Shown here piece by piece: positions 1 through 7,730 of a DNA stretch of 64,000 bases. Source of the DNA: CF-162 sp040882565 (GTDB lineage: Bacteria > Chloroflexota > Dehalococcoidia > SM23-28-2 > RBG-16-64-32). The notes beneath the pieces are model-generated. The model did not search any database and had not been told where the DNA came from. It saw only the letters and a list, made by a program, of their open reading frames with translations. The stretch covers positions 124,001 to 188,000 of the forward strand of contig JBBEAZ010000042.1 of NCBI GenBank assembly GCA_040882565.1. Reading direction: 5' to 3'. How positions within the stretch are numbered: position 1 is the stretch's first letter; every line of letters begins with the position of its first letter. The position numbers were made by a program, and so were the translations under genes.

Positions 1-298
1 CACCGGCGTCCGGGTCGATCAGCTCAACTGCGAAGGCTTGCGTGCCATCGGGGACATTGGTCCAGCTCAGCGGTGGCGAAGTGTCCTGCCCTTGGCAGGT
101 GTATTCAACGGGGATCTCGTCGCCTGAGTCGAATGCCTGGCTGGTGAAGACTATGGCGCCCGTGGCAGCGGGGGTCAGTGTGCCGGTCACCTCGCCGTCA
201 CTACTGCTCGTGTCGTCGTTCCCACCGCAGGCGCTGACGGCGAGTGCCAGCGCCAGCGCCGCACACACGGTGATCAAGGCGGACGTGGATGCTGCCAT
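1..298 (-). CDS. PEBP / YbhB-YbcL family lipoprotein (partial, C-terminus beyond window edge)
   Basis: Reading leftwards from an ATG at 298, the frame opens with a signal peptide ending in the lipobox A-V-S-A-C and a C-G-G-N-D-D start of the mature chain, so the product should be a lipid-anchored exported protein. It then shows the start of the phosphatidylethanolamine-binding (Raf kinase inhibitor-like) fold: I-V-F-T-S-Q-A-F, Y-T-C-Q-G-Q-D-T-S-P-P-L-S-W and a run ending L-I-D-P-D-A-G, which is the family's ligand-site region. Only 99 residues lie inside the window. It starts 6 bp after the GH1 stop on the same strand, so the two are probably one operon. Bacterial members have no settled function. 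Confidence 0.85.
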   Translation of the reverse strand, partial: MAASTSALITVCAALALALAVSACGGNDDTSSSDGEVTGTLTPAATGAIVFTSQAFDSGDEIPVEYTCQGQDTSPPLSWTNVPDGTQAFAVELIDPDAG

Positions 299-304
299 GC
301 GCCC

Positions 305-1594
305 CTACTGGACGTATTTCTCGACCAGCGCGCCCGGCACGCGGTTGTGCTCAGCCACATCCTTGAAGAAATGAGCACTCGGTTTCGGGATGCGGTTAAG
401 TGTGCCATCCTCGGTGTCCCAGAGGCCGAACTTCTGGCGAAAGCCCTCCGCCCACTCGAAGTTGTCCTGCTGGCACCAGTGCAGGTAGCTGCGGATATCG
501 ACGCCGTCGTTCAGAGCGCGGTTGACCTGGTTGAAGTGACGGACCAGGTAGCTGATGCGCTGTTCGTCGTCGTCCGTGCCAATGCCGTTTTCGGTTATGT
601 AAACCGGGATTCCATAGCCCTTGAGCCGCCTCATGCACTGGTAGAACCCCTCCGGGTACACTTCCCAGCCCATCGTGCTGGTCTCAGCGTCCGGCGAGGG
701 CTGGACCTGGCGAACACCCAGCCCGCGACTGCCGTCGGCGCAAACGGAACGCGAGTAATAGTTGAGACCGACGATGTCCCAGGCGCCCTTCAGTCCGGGC
801 ACTTCCTCACCGTTGCCGGCAGGGGCACCGATTACGCCGTCGCGGATGCCGTCGAGCCAGAAGGCGTTCCAGTACTGGTCCATGAGCTTCGCCGCCGCCT
901 TGTCCTCGTCTGAGTCGCTGGCGGGCATCGCGTAGGTCATGTTGATGACGGGGCCAATCTTTGGTTTATGCGGGGCGTTCTCGCGGATGGCGTTGTGCAT
1001 CGTGCCGAGCGACTTGAGGATGCTGCGCGAGGCCTGCATCGCGAGCCCCATGTCGCGCTTCTGCGGCGGGAACACTCCCGCGATGTAGGAAGCAGCGGGC
1101 AGGACCGGCGGCTCGTTGATCGTCAGCCAGAATGGCACGGCGTCCCCGAGTTGCTTCGCCATGTAGCCGGCGTAGCGGCCGAGATACTCAGGGGCGCGGT
1201 CGTTTGTCCAACCGCCCATATCCTCAAACCAGACCGGATTCGTGAAGTGATGGAGGGTCACGAACGGGGTGAGATTGTTTTCGTGCAGCGACTCGATGAC
1301 CCGGCGGTAGTGCTCGACTTCCTTCTCGTCCCAGTGGCCCTCTTCCGGCTCGATGCGTGACCACTCTATCGAGAAGCGGTGCGAATTGTGGCCAAATTCC
1401 CGGCTCATCCGGAAGTCTTCAGCAAAGCGGTTGTAGTGATCGCAGGCGATGCCGGAGACGGTGCCATCCTTGATGTGGCCGCCTTCCTGCTCCCACGCCC
1501 ACCACTGGTTCTTCGTGTTGTTGCCTTCGACCTGGTGCGACGAGGTCGCCGTGCCCCAGTGAAAGCCGTCCGGAAATCGAATGTCATCTGCCAT
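305..1594 (-). CDS. Glycoside hydrolase family 1 beta-glucosidase / beta-glycosidase
   Basis: Cytoplasmic retaining beta-glycosidase that splits terminal beta-linked sugars from disaccharides or aryl glycosides. The 429-residue chain has the GH1 start (F-H-W-G-T-A-T-S-S-H-Q-V-E-G), the acid/base motif T-I-N-E-P with Glu161 and the nucleophile motif Y-I-T-E-N-G with Glu335; length fits the family, at the short end. A GTG 9 bp upstream is possible, but AGGAG lies 8 nt before the ATG at 1594 and overlaps that GTG, so the ATG is chosen. No signal peptide. The PEBP lipoprotein gene follows 6 bp downstream. Substrate cannot be told from sequence. Confidence 0.93.
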   Translation of the reverse strand: MADDIRFPDGFHWGTATSSHQVEGNNTKNQWWAWEQEGGHIKDGTVSGIACDHYNRFAEDFRMSREFGHNSHRFSIEWSRIEPEEGHWDEKEVEHYRRVIESLHENNLTPFVTLHHFTNPVWFEDMGGWTNDRAPEYLGRYAGYMAKQLGDAVPFWLTINEPPVLPAASYIAGVFPPQKRDMGLAMQASRSILKSLGTMHNAIRENAPHKPKIGPVINMTYAMPASDSDEDKAAAKLMDQYWNAFWLDGIRDGVIGAPAGNGEEVPGLKGAWDIVGLNYYSRSVCADGSRGLGVRQVQPSPDAETSTMGWEVYPEGFYQCMRRLKGYGIPVYITENGIGTDDDEQRISYLVRHFNQVNRALNDGVDIRSYLHWCQQDNFEWAEGFRQKFGLWDTEDGTLNRIPKPSAHFFKDVAEHNRVPGALVEKYVQ

Positions 1595-1768
1595 GAAAAT
1601 CACTCCTCGTGGACTCGCCGTTCACCCCCGCTGACTGGTCGCCAATTCTATCTCACCGTGGCCTTTACCGATAAGCCCAAGTCTGTCAACGCAACGTTAA
1701 CCGCGCTCCGGTGAATGCCGGGTAACGAGCCTCAGGCGTGGCCACTCATACCTAGTGAGGTTACGTAA

Positions 1769-2389
1769 ATGCGCGAGATATCTTCAGATAACGCGACCGC
1801 ACTGGACTTGCTGGACGGGACATTTATCCCGGAGAACGAGCGTCAACTCCGGCACATTCAGCGCCTGAGCGAGCAGCTCGACAAGCAAGTCCGTGCGTGG
1901 GCACAGGCCGTTGTTCAGATCCTGCCTCGTGGGTTGCCGATCAACTCGCACGAGGTCTACCTCCTTTCCTTGTTTCTCGCGCAGCAGCGGCGCCTCAACG
2001 TCCAGATGGACGCGCGTGAGCCCGACAACTCATTTGCGGGCACGATCAAGACCACGTTCGCGTTCCTTATGCCGCGCGAGAACCCGGGGATCGCTACGAC
2101 GGTCCATCGGGTGCTCGCTGCGCGGCTCGACTCCGAGATCGACCGCGCCTGCGCATTCTACTGCCGAGACTATTGCATCGAGGAGCGCTCAGACGAGGCG
2201 CTGGACTGGCGCGTCGCCATCCGCTTTATGTCGCAGAGCCTCTACAGCCGCGTCGCCGAACTCGACCCGAAAAAGATGCCGACTTCCCCGCGCCGCTTCG
2301 AGATGGCTCTCGTCGCGCGCGACCTCGCCGCCGACATCCAGGCGAAGCGCCATGGCATGATGGCGACGCTGGCGCCTGACGCCGCCTAG
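1769..2389 (+). CDS. Uncharacterised 206-residue protein
   Basis: I do not recognise this protein. It is soluble, mostly helical by composition, with no signal peptide or membrane segment. Notable stretches are an N-terminal helix rich in charged residues (residues 20-45), a central R-E-N-P-G-I segment, and two nearby cysteines in F-Y-C-R-D-Y-C (around 130). A weak GAGG lies 9 nt before the ATG. The codon usage (strong G/C third positions) is like the neighbours, which supports a real gene. The next gene starts 42 bp later behind its own -10 box. Confidence 0.65.
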   Translation: MREISSDNATALDLLDGTFIPENERQLRHIQRLSEQLDKQVRAWAQAVVQILPRGLPINSHEVYLLSLFLAQQRRLNVQMDAREPDNSFAGTIKTTFAFLMPRENPGIATTVHRVLAARLDSEIDRACAFYCRDYCIEERSDEALDWRVAIRFMSQSLYSRVAELDPKKMPTSPRRFEMALVARDLAADIQAKRHGMMATLAPDAA

Positions 2390-2418
2390 CCCGCCTTTCG
2401 TTCGTGCCGCCGCTCTCC

Positions 2419-2424
2419 TATACT
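2419..2424 (+). promoter_or_regulatory. -10 box TATACT for leaderless GDPD mRNA
   Basis: TATACT sits 7 nt before the ATG at 2432, so transcription should start at or within a base or two of the start codon. No Shine-Dalgarno is present, which fits a leaderless message. Confidence 0.5.
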
Positions 2425-2431
2425 CCGGGGC

Positions 2432-3127
2432 ATGCGCCCGCTGGTGATCTCCCACGCTGCCTGCGGTGGCCACGCGCCCGAGAACACCCTCCAGGGCATC
2501 CGCAAGGCGATAGAGCTCGGCTCGGAGGCGATCGAAATCGACGTGCAGGCGAGCAGTGACGGCGTCCCGATCCTGATGCACGACCTCACAGTCGACCGCT
2601 CTACGAACGGCACCGGCGAAGTCGCGAAGCTGAACCTGGCCGAGCTGCGCGCGCTCGACGCCGGCGGCGAGCCCGTGCCGACGCTCGCCGACGTGCTGGA
2701 CCTCACGAAAGGCAAGGTGCTGCTCGTCATGGAGATCAAGCAGCCCGGCATCGAGGAGCACATCGCAAGGGTTGTCGGCGAAGCCGGCGCGCTCGACGAC
2801 GTGATGGCGTGGTCGTTCTTCCCGAAGGCGCTTGACGGCATGCGCGCCGCCGAGCCGCGCATCCCGTGCGCCCTCCTGATCGCAGCCGAATACGTCACCC
2901 AATGGCCGAAGATGCGTGAGCGCGCGCTGCGCACCGGCGCGCAGGGCGTCAGCGTGTTCTTCGCCGGCATCGACGAGCGACTCAGCGAGAGCTGCCGGCG
3001 CAGCGGACTCGCTCTCTACTCCTGGACGGCCGACCAGCCCGAGCAGATCGCCAGGCTGATTAAGCAAGGCGTCGACGGCATCTGCAGCAACTTCCCGGAA
3101 CGCGTCGTTGCGGCGCTCTCTGCCTAA
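2432..3127 (+). CDS. Glycerophosphodiester phosphodiesterase family protein (GDPD)
   Basis: Cytosolic TIM-barrel phosphodiesterase that would release glycerol 3-phosphate from deacylated phospholipids. At 231 residues it matches the short bacterial UgpQ-like type. Visible motifs are H-A-P-E-N-T near residue 14, the metal-binding E-I-D-V-Q segment, M-H-D in the following strand and a C-terminal G-V-D-G-I-C-S-N-F-P, where the second barrel half normally ends (typically T/D-x-P). The usual first H-R-G is replaced by H-A-A-C, a minor deviation. There is no signal peptide, so the substrate would be intracellular. It precedes the acyl-carrier cassette in the same direction but that cassette has its own promoter. 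Confidence 0.88.
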   Translation: MRPLVISHAACGGHAPENTLQGIRKAIELGSEAIEIDVQASSDGVPILMHDLTVDRSTNGTGEVAKLNLAELRALDAGGEPVPTLADVLDLTKGKVLLVMEIKQPGIEEHIARVVGEAGALDDVMAWSFFPKALDGMRAAEPRIPCALLIAAEYVTQWPKMRERALRTGAQGVSVFFAGIDERLSESCRRSGLALYSWTADQPEQIARLIKQGVDGICSNFPERVVAALSA

Positions 3128-3219
3128 GGGGCGTGGCGGCGCCAGGGGTAGGCCGGCGTCAGCGACGGTACGCGACGGCGATGTCACCAAGAGTTGAACA
3201 AACTGAGTGGTCACTTATC

Positions 3220-3248
3220 TTGACACCCGTGTGACGGTTTACGATAAT
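3220..3248 (+). promoter_or_regulatory. Consensus sigma-70-type promoter for the ACP cassette
   Basis: TTGACA (3220-3225), a 17-bp spacer and GATAAT (3243-3248) form a near-perfect housekeeping promoter. The start site is expected near 3255. This rules out the in-frame ATG at 3247, which lies inside the -10 box, and points to the GTG at 3289 as the ACP start. Confidence 0.8.
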
Positions 3249-3288
3249 GCGCCCTAATGCAGCCCGCACGACACCCGTTAGGAGACAT

Positions 3289-3645
3289 GTGGATTCGCAT
3301 CTAGACGACGTCCGCGCGACGATCAAATCACTGATCATATCGATCAAGCCACTCGAAGAGGGATTCGACGAACTCGCTGACGACGCTCCCCTCCTCAAGG
3401 ACGGGTCTGGCGTGCCCTCGCCCGTCAACCTCGACTCTCTGGACGCCCTCGACCTGGCAATGAGCCTCGGTGACGAGTTCGGGCTCGACAACGCGGAGTT
3501 CGAGCGCATCATCGGCTCTGACTCCGGCATCGACAGCCTCCGCACCGTCAATGACATCGCCGACCTGATCGTGTCGCTCACCGCAAACCGCGCGACGGCG
3601 ACACAGGCGCCACCGATTCTCGAACGAAAGGAGGTCAAAGCATGA
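3289..3645 (+). CDS. Acyl carrier protein-like protein
   Basis: A 118-residue phosphopantetheine-carrier homologue. The motif N-L-D-S-L-D-A-L-D puts the serine that would carry the prosthetic arm at Ser50, followed by the usual helix II (L-A-M-S-L-G-D-E-F-G-L) and a helix IV segment (T-V-N-D-I-A-D-L-I). A C-terminal extension of about 20 residues follows the carrier fold. The GTG start is chosen because the promoter excludes the upstream ATG and AGGAG lies 4 nt before it. The stop codon overlaps the ATG of a 37-codon peptide gene (ATGA). A stand-alone ACP next to an acyltransferase and exporter suggests a dedicated acyl-transfer role rather than bulk fatty acid synthesis; that is inference. 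Confidence 0.8.
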   Translation: MDSHLDDVRATIKSLIISIKPLEEGFDELADDAPLLKDGSGVPSPVNLDSLDALDLAMSLGDEFGLDNAEFERIIGSDSGIDSLRTVNDIADLIVSLTANRATATQAPPILERKEVKA

Positions 3646-3755
3646 TCCGTTTCATTCTCAGTCTGCTGTTCCACGACCAGGACGAGCCCGAATTGGGCTA
3701 CACCTGCAGCAACATCACAACCCCTGCGCTTCCCGGTTTTTCTAACGAGAGTTAG
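3642..3755 (+). CDS. 37-residue peptide, translationally coupled to the ACP (possible modified-peptide precursor)
   Basis: The ATG overlaps the ACP stop in ATGA and has the best ribosome site in the area (AAAGGAGG, 7 nt upstream, inside the ACP gene). The peptide begins M-I-R-F-I-L-S-L-L-F, then an acidic H-D-Q-D-E-P-E-L-G stretch, then Y-T-C-S-N-I-T-T-P-A-L-P-G-F-S-N-E-S with a single cysteine. A strong hairpin with a short T run follows 23 bp after the stop, ahead of the acyltransferase, as is common after precursor-peptide genes. I know of no family it belongs to. A precursor of an acylated or otherwise modified peptide is an inference from context only. Confidence 0.55.
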   Translation: MIRFILSLLFHDQDEPELGYTCSNITTPALPGFSNES

Positions 3756-3778
3756 ACAAAAGGGGGGTTCGGCAAGTG

Positions 3779-3816
3779 CATCGGGGCTGGAGCTCTCCAG
3801 CTCCGATGTTTCTATC
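3779..3816 (+). terminator. Attenuator-like hairpin between peptide and acyltransferase genes
   Basis: A 14-bp stem with one G-U pair (3779-3792 pairing with 3795-3808) and a 2-nt loop is followed by TTTCTATC. It lies inside the operon, so it may act as a partial terminator giving more ACP/peptide transcript than acyltransferase/exporter transcript. Confidence 0.55.
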
Positions 3817-3830
3817 ACACGTTCCGCACC

Positions 3831-4823
3831 ATGTTTGCACGCGCCAATTTCGATCAATACGCCTCCGGCGATAGCTCCATAGCCAACGCCGGTATCTTCC
3901 GCGCACTCCGGCGTTTGCCGCCCGGGCTGGTGCGTTCGGGCATCCTGGGAGCAACATTCCTGGAGACCTGGCTGCGCTGGCCCCTGGCAACGCTAAAGCT
4001 CGGCGACCGCATCGACGAAACGCTGGTTTCAATCGACCCCGACGGCAAGCGCTTTGGTTTGACCGAGCGGAAGCGGCGGGCGATCAAACGCCACGCCCTT
4101 TACAACCAACTTCCGGACCTCGTAGCTCTGATGAACACAGTTGACCAGCCTGAGCTTCGGCGGCGGACCCTGGCCGTCAGCGGCGCCGAAATACTCGCGC
4201 GTGCGTGCCAGAGCGGACCTGGCGCAATCGTCGCCGGCTTCCGGACCGGCCCCTACCCGGCATTCCCGTGGGCTCTGGCGGCGGCGGCCCCCGGCCGCGA
4301 TGTACTGATGATTGTCGGAACCGGCCACCTGGCGGCGCTGGGGGAGCGGCTTGGGCGAACGTTTATGGGTGGCCTGACCAGCCACGTGACCTTCGTCAGC
4401 GCTCAGGACAGTGGCGTGCTTGCGCGATCGTTACACATCCTGAAGTCGGGCGGGATCGTGGCGACGCTGCTGGAGCTATCGCCGGTTGAGTTCGCGCGCA
4501 AGACATCTGTGAGCTTCTTGGACTGGCAGGTCGAAGTGCCTTACGGCTTCTCTTACCTTTCTGCGATGACGGGCCGGCCGGTTGTCCCGGCGGCTCTGAC
4601 GAAGCGCAGCGGGACACGATTTCGCCTGCGGTTCCAGGAACCCGTACCGGCGGCGGAACGCAGTCCAGATTCGATCAAGCAACAGACTCAACGGCTCTAC
4701 TCGGAGTTAGAGCGGCAGGTGCGGCGCGCGCCCGAGCAGTGGATCGGCTGGATGCTGCTGGAGTCGAACATGGGGATCGAGCTCGCGGTGTCAGGCGGCC
4801 GTCCATTACCAGCGCTGTCCTAG
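3831..4823 (+). CDS. LpxL/HtrB-like lysophospholipid acyltransferase homologue, His motif not seen
   Basis: The 330-residue chain resembles the lipid A/phosphatidylinositol-mannoside acyltransferase family, which move an acyl chain from ACP or CoA to a lipid: a long amphipathic N-terminus, a central A-F-P-W-A-L segment, the P-Y-G-F-S-Y-L-S-A-M-T-G-R-P-V-V-P-A block and the C-terminal P-E-Q-W-I-G-W motif. The expected H-x4-D/E catalytic pair would fall near G-F-R-T-G-P-Y-P; Phe stands where His should be. It may be non-catalytic or use another residue. The start has no clear Shine-Dalgarno. The 3' end overlaps the ABC ATPase gene. Its partner acyl donor may be the ACP two genes upstream. Confidence 0.72.
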   Translation: MFARANFDQYASGDSSIANAGIFRALRRLPPGLVRSGILGATFLETWLRWPLATLKLGDRIDETLVSIDPDGKRFGLTERKRRAIKRHALYNQLPDLVALMNTVDQPELRRRTLAVSGAEILARACQSGPGAIVAGFRTGPYPAFPWALAAAAPGRDVLMIVGTGHLAALGERLGRTFMGGLTSHVTFVSAQDSGVLARSLHILKSGGIVATLLELSPVEFARKTSVSFLDWQVEVPYGFSYLSAMTGRPVVPAALTKRSGTRFRLRFQEPVPAAERSPDSIKQQTQRLYSELERQVRRAPEQWIGWMLLESNMGIELAVSGGRPLPALS

Positions 4824-5761
4824 AGGTCGACGCACTCGTCAAACGCTATGGCAAAGTCGTCGCCGTAGACGGCGCGTCGTTCGCCGTGGGCGAGGGCGAG
4901 GTCTTTGGGCTATTAGGTCCGAATGGCGCCGGCAAGACCACTGCGATTTCCGTCATCGCCACGCTCCTCAGGGCAGATGACGGCATCGTACGCATCGGCG
5001 GTCACGACGCGGCAAGCGAGGCGGGGCGCGTGCGCCCGTTACTGGGTCTTGTGCCACAGGAGATAGGGCTCTACCCGGTACTGAGCGCGCGCGAGAACCT
5101 GGAGTACTTCGCGGGAATCCAGGGCCTCAGCGGCCGCGTGCGCAACCAGCGCATCGCCGAGGCGCTGGCGATTGCCGGCCTCGAGGAGTACGCCGACAAG
5201 CCCATCGTCGCGCACTTCTCCGGCGGCATGTGCCGCCGGCTGAACCTGGCAGCCGGCCTCGTTCACCGCCCACGGCTCCTTCTCCTCGACGAGCCAACCG
5301 TCGGCGTCGACACGCAGAGCCGCAACCTGATCCTGGAGAACATCCGCCGGCTCAACCGCGAAGACGGGATGTCCGTTCTCTTCACCACGCACTACATGGA
5401 GGAGGCCGAGGCGCTCTGTGACCGCGTCGCCATCATGGACCATGGACGCATCCTGGCCTGCGACAAGGTGGCTGCGCTCGTCAGCACACACTCCGGGACG
5501 ACGATAGAGGCAGCGCTCGCCACGCCGTTTGCGGGGTTCGAGGCAGCGCTCTCAGGCGCCGCGGGCATCCTGGGCGTGACGCCGGTGGACGAGGTCGCGT
5601 ACACAATTCAGGCGACGGACCAGGGGCGCGGCCTCGCCGCGCTGGTCGGCGTGGCAGGACAGGACGGCGTAACGTTCGAGACTCTGCGCATCGTGCCGCC
5701 CAGCCTCGAGCAGGTGTTCCTCTCGCTGACCGGTCACGAGTTGAGGGACCGCCGCCGATGA
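4739..5761 (+). CDS. ABC transporter ATP-binding protein (ABC-2 / DrrA-type exporter)
   Basis: ATPase of an export-type ABC system. Counting from the GTG at 4739: Walker A at residues 60-68 (G-P-N-G-A-G-K-T-T), Q-loop Gln107, signature F-S-G-G-M-C near 161, Walker B L-L-L-D-E-P with Glu185, and H-loop His218. A C-terminal domain of about 100 residues follows, as in daunorubicin-type exporters. The start is uncertain: the GTG lies 85 bp inside the acyltransferase gene and no better in-frame ATG/GTG/TTG precedes the ATPase fold. The stop overlaps the permease ATG (ATGA), so the two are translationally coupled. The exported substrate is unknown; context suggests the product of the upstream cassette. 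Confidence 0.93.
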   Translation: MDRLDAAGVEHGDRARGVRRPSITSAVLEVDALVKRYGKVVAVDGASFAVGEGEVFGLLGPNGAGKTTAISVIATLLRADDGIVRIGGHDAASEAGRVRPLLGLVPQEIGLYPVLSARENLEYFAGIQGLSGRVRNQRIAEALAIAGLEEYADKPIVAHFSGGMCRRLNLAAGLVHRPRLLLLDEPTVGVDTQSRNLILENIRRLNREDGMSVLFTTHYMEEAEALCDRVAIMDHGRILACDKVAALVSTHSGTTIEAALATPFAGFEAALSGAAGILGVTPVDEVAYTIQATDQGRGLAALVGVAGQDGVTFETLRIVPPSLEQVFLSLTGHELRDRRR

Positions 5762-6957
5762 CCGCGTTCCTGGCGATGTTCCGCAAAGAGCTGCGCTTCT
5801 TCTACCGCAACCCAATGTCACTCGGCCTGCTCCTGCTGATGCCGTTCCTGCTGATGGCGCTCATCAGCAAGGCGTTCGAGCCCTTATTCGAAGGCCGCCA
5901 GACGTTCCCCGTCCCGCTCGTAGACCTCGACCGCACATCGGAGTCGGGACGCCTCGTAAGTGAGATCGACGCCCTCGACGGCATCGACGTCAAGGAGCTG
6001 GTCTGGGATGATCCCACGCTTACAGCCGGCGATGCCGACAGCATCCTTGACGACCGCGATTACTTCACGCTGATCGTGATACCGCCTGGTTTCGCTGACA
6101 GAGTATCGGCGGGTGAGGCAGTGAGCGTCGCGCTCTACTCGGATCCCGCGCAGGAAGCTTACTCCGGCGTCGTTCGCGACGAGGTCGCGGGGCAGCTGCG
6201 CGTCGACGACCTCGTGCGAACGTTCGAGGACGTGCTGACTGACGAGACAGGTGACGCAGAAGAGGCGCGGACGATCCTGGACGAGGAGGTGACGCCGCGC
6301 GTCGACTCGCCGCTGCTTACTGTCGAGCGGCTGTTCACGGAGAAGCGTAAGGCGCTGCCTGGGCACTTCGAACAGACCGTGCCGGGCTTTGCCCTAATGT
6401 TCACATTCTGGCTTTCGGTCTTCGTCGCGGCGAGCATCCAGTCCGAGAAGCGGGAGTTCTTCACGTGGAAGCGCACCCTTGTTGCGCCGGTGGCACGCTC
6501 GACGGTTTTGCTGAGCCGGGTCGTAGCGTATGTGCTCGTGGGCTTGGCCCAGATGGCGCTGCTATTCGGACTGGGGGCGTTGGTCTTCGGCCTGAGCCTC
6601 GGCGAGCACCCGTATGCGCTGGTCCCCGTCTTCGCGGCGATGGCGCTGGTGACGACGGGATTCGGCATCATGATGGCGTCGCTCGTGCGGGACTTCGCGA
6701 CGCTGAACAGCGTGGTGAACCTGGCAGTGATCACGATGGCCGCGGCTGGCGGCGCGCTGGTACCGCTGTTCCTGCTGCCGGACTGGCTGCGGACGATCTC
6801 ACCGGCGATGCCGCATTACTGGGCCATGGATGCCTGCCAGCGCGTCATGTTGCTCGGCGATGGTTTGGGCGCTGTCGCGCCGGACATCGCTGCCCTCCTG
6901 GCGTTCGCCGCGGCCTTCTTCGCGCTGGGCCTCTGGCGCTTCCGCTTCGTGGAGTAG
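5758..6957 (+). CDS. ABC-2 type transporter permease
   Basis: A 399-residue membrane subunit pairing with the preceding ATPase. It has one N-terminal membrane segment (around residues 21-38), a long hydrophilic outer domain (about 45-205), then about five closely spaced segments from residue 210 to the C-terminus, the layout of the ABC2_membrane_3/NatB-like group. The ATG overlaps the ATPase stop by 4 nt. It is the last gene of the plus-strand cassette; a GC-rich repeat copy follows about 100 bp downstream. One permease gene with one ATPase gene suggests a homodimeric exporter. Confidence 0.9.
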   Translation: MTAFLAMFRKELRFFYRNPMSLGLLLLMPFLLMALISKAFEPLFEGRQTFPVPLVDLDRTSESGRLVSEIDALDGIDVKELVWDDPTLTAGDADSILDDRDYFTLIVIPPGFADRVSAGEAVSVALYSDPAQEAYSGVVRDEVAGQLRVDDLVRTFEDVLTDETGDAEEARTILDEEVTPRVDSPLLTVERLFTEKRKALPGHFEQTVPGFALMFTFWLSVFVAASIQSEKREFFTWKRTLVAPVARSTVLLSRVVAYVLVGLAQMALLFGLGALVFGLSLGEHPYALVPVFAAMALVTTGFGIMMASLVRDFATLNSVVNLAVITMAAAGGALVPLFLLPDWLRTISPAMPHYWAMDACQRVMLLGDGLGAVAPDIAALLAFAAAFFALGLWRFRFVE

Positions 6958-7058
6958 TGAGCGTGCGCCGAGTTTATTCCATCCTCGCCTCGGGCACTCG
7001 AATGCGTCTGGCATGGCTCAGCTCTCCCGTATGGCGACTCAGCCGGCGAACCGCGGCT

Positions 7059-7200
7059 AGAAGTCGACTCCCACGGCCCGTCCCCCTGCCTCTCCCGACG
7101 CCACCGCCAACGCAGTCCGAGACGCCGGCCTGCTGCGCGTTTCCGGCGCGGGGACCTGCCCCTGCTGCGCTTAGCGCGCGCTCGCGGCCTCGCCCCGCCG
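7059..7200 (+). repeat. Interspersed GC-rich repeat, copy A
   Basis: About 140 bp that align closely to 9627-9765 (shared opening AGAAGTCGACTCCCACGGC and shared TGCCCCTGCTGCGCTTAGCG near the end) and more loosely to 8250-8375. It fills most of the 261-bp gap between the ABC permease and hicB. No long ORF with codon bias is seen in it on either strand. Confidence 0.75.
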
Positions 7201-7218
7201 AGTAAGCGACTCCGAACG

Positions 7219-7728
7219 CTATCTCGCGCGCGCCGGGCTCGCCGGCCGGCCATTGGCGGCCTTGGGTGCCAGCGTCGCCTTCCGCGGTCCGCCTGACCTC
7301 CCGGACATCCTGCGCGGACCGGACCTCGCGGGCTTCGCCGGAGGTCCTTCCCGCCGCAGTACCGGTAGTGCGGTCGGCGCAGCAAGCAGCGACAAGACGA
7401 GTTGATTCAGGCTAACGCCCTCCCGCTCCGCCAACTCCGCGAGCCGCCGGTGCAGCGACTTTGGCAGCCGCAGGTTGAACTTGCCGCTGTACTCCTCAGG
7501 GTATGAGGGCAACGGGATGTCCGCGCCGTCGTCACATTCGGTCATGATCCAGAGGCGTCGCGCCTCTTCGGCTGCCTGGCCAATCTCTTCTGCCGACTCC
7601 ACCTGCGTCATGCACCCGGGAAGATCGGGGAACGTGACCACGTAGCCGCCGTCCGGGTCCGCATCAACGCGGAACGGATAGTTCAGCTCAAGATACTTAT
7701 CAGCCGTCTTTCGCGTTTTCGTCACCAT
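7219..7728 (-). CDS. hicB: HicB-type antitoxin with C-terminal RHH domain and basic tail
   Basis: Antitoxin of a HicAB pair: binds HicA and represses the operon. The N-terminal half has the degraded RNase H-like HicB fold (Y-P-F-R-V-D-A-D-P-D-G-G-Y-V-V-T-F-P-D-L-P-G-C), then a ribbon-helix-helix segment (F-N-L-R-L-P-K-S-L-H-R-R-L-A-E-L-A-E-R-E-G-V-S) around residues 85-115. The last 50 residues are a low-complexity Pro/Arg/Lys-rich tail not usual for the family; it runs to the edge of the repeat and may have been gained there. It begins 2 bp after the HicA stop. Confidence 0.9.
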   Translation of the reverse strand: MVTKTRKTADKYLELNYPFRVDADPDGGYVVTFPDLPGCMTQVESAEEIGQAAEEARRLWIMTECDDGADIPLPSYPEEYSGKFNLRLPKSLHRRLAELAEREGVSLNQLVLSLLAAPTALPVLRREGPPAKPARSGPRRMSGRSGGPRKATLAPKAANGRPASPARAR

Positions 7729-7730
7729 CT

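Noticed and set aside
2189..3214. Minus-strand open frame of 341 codons opposite the GDPD gene
   Set aside because: Antisense shadow; the GDPD motifs and codon bias lie on the plus strand.
3247..3645. ACP starting at ATG 3247
   Set aside because: That ATG lies within the -10 box of the consensus promoter, so it cannot be in the transcript.
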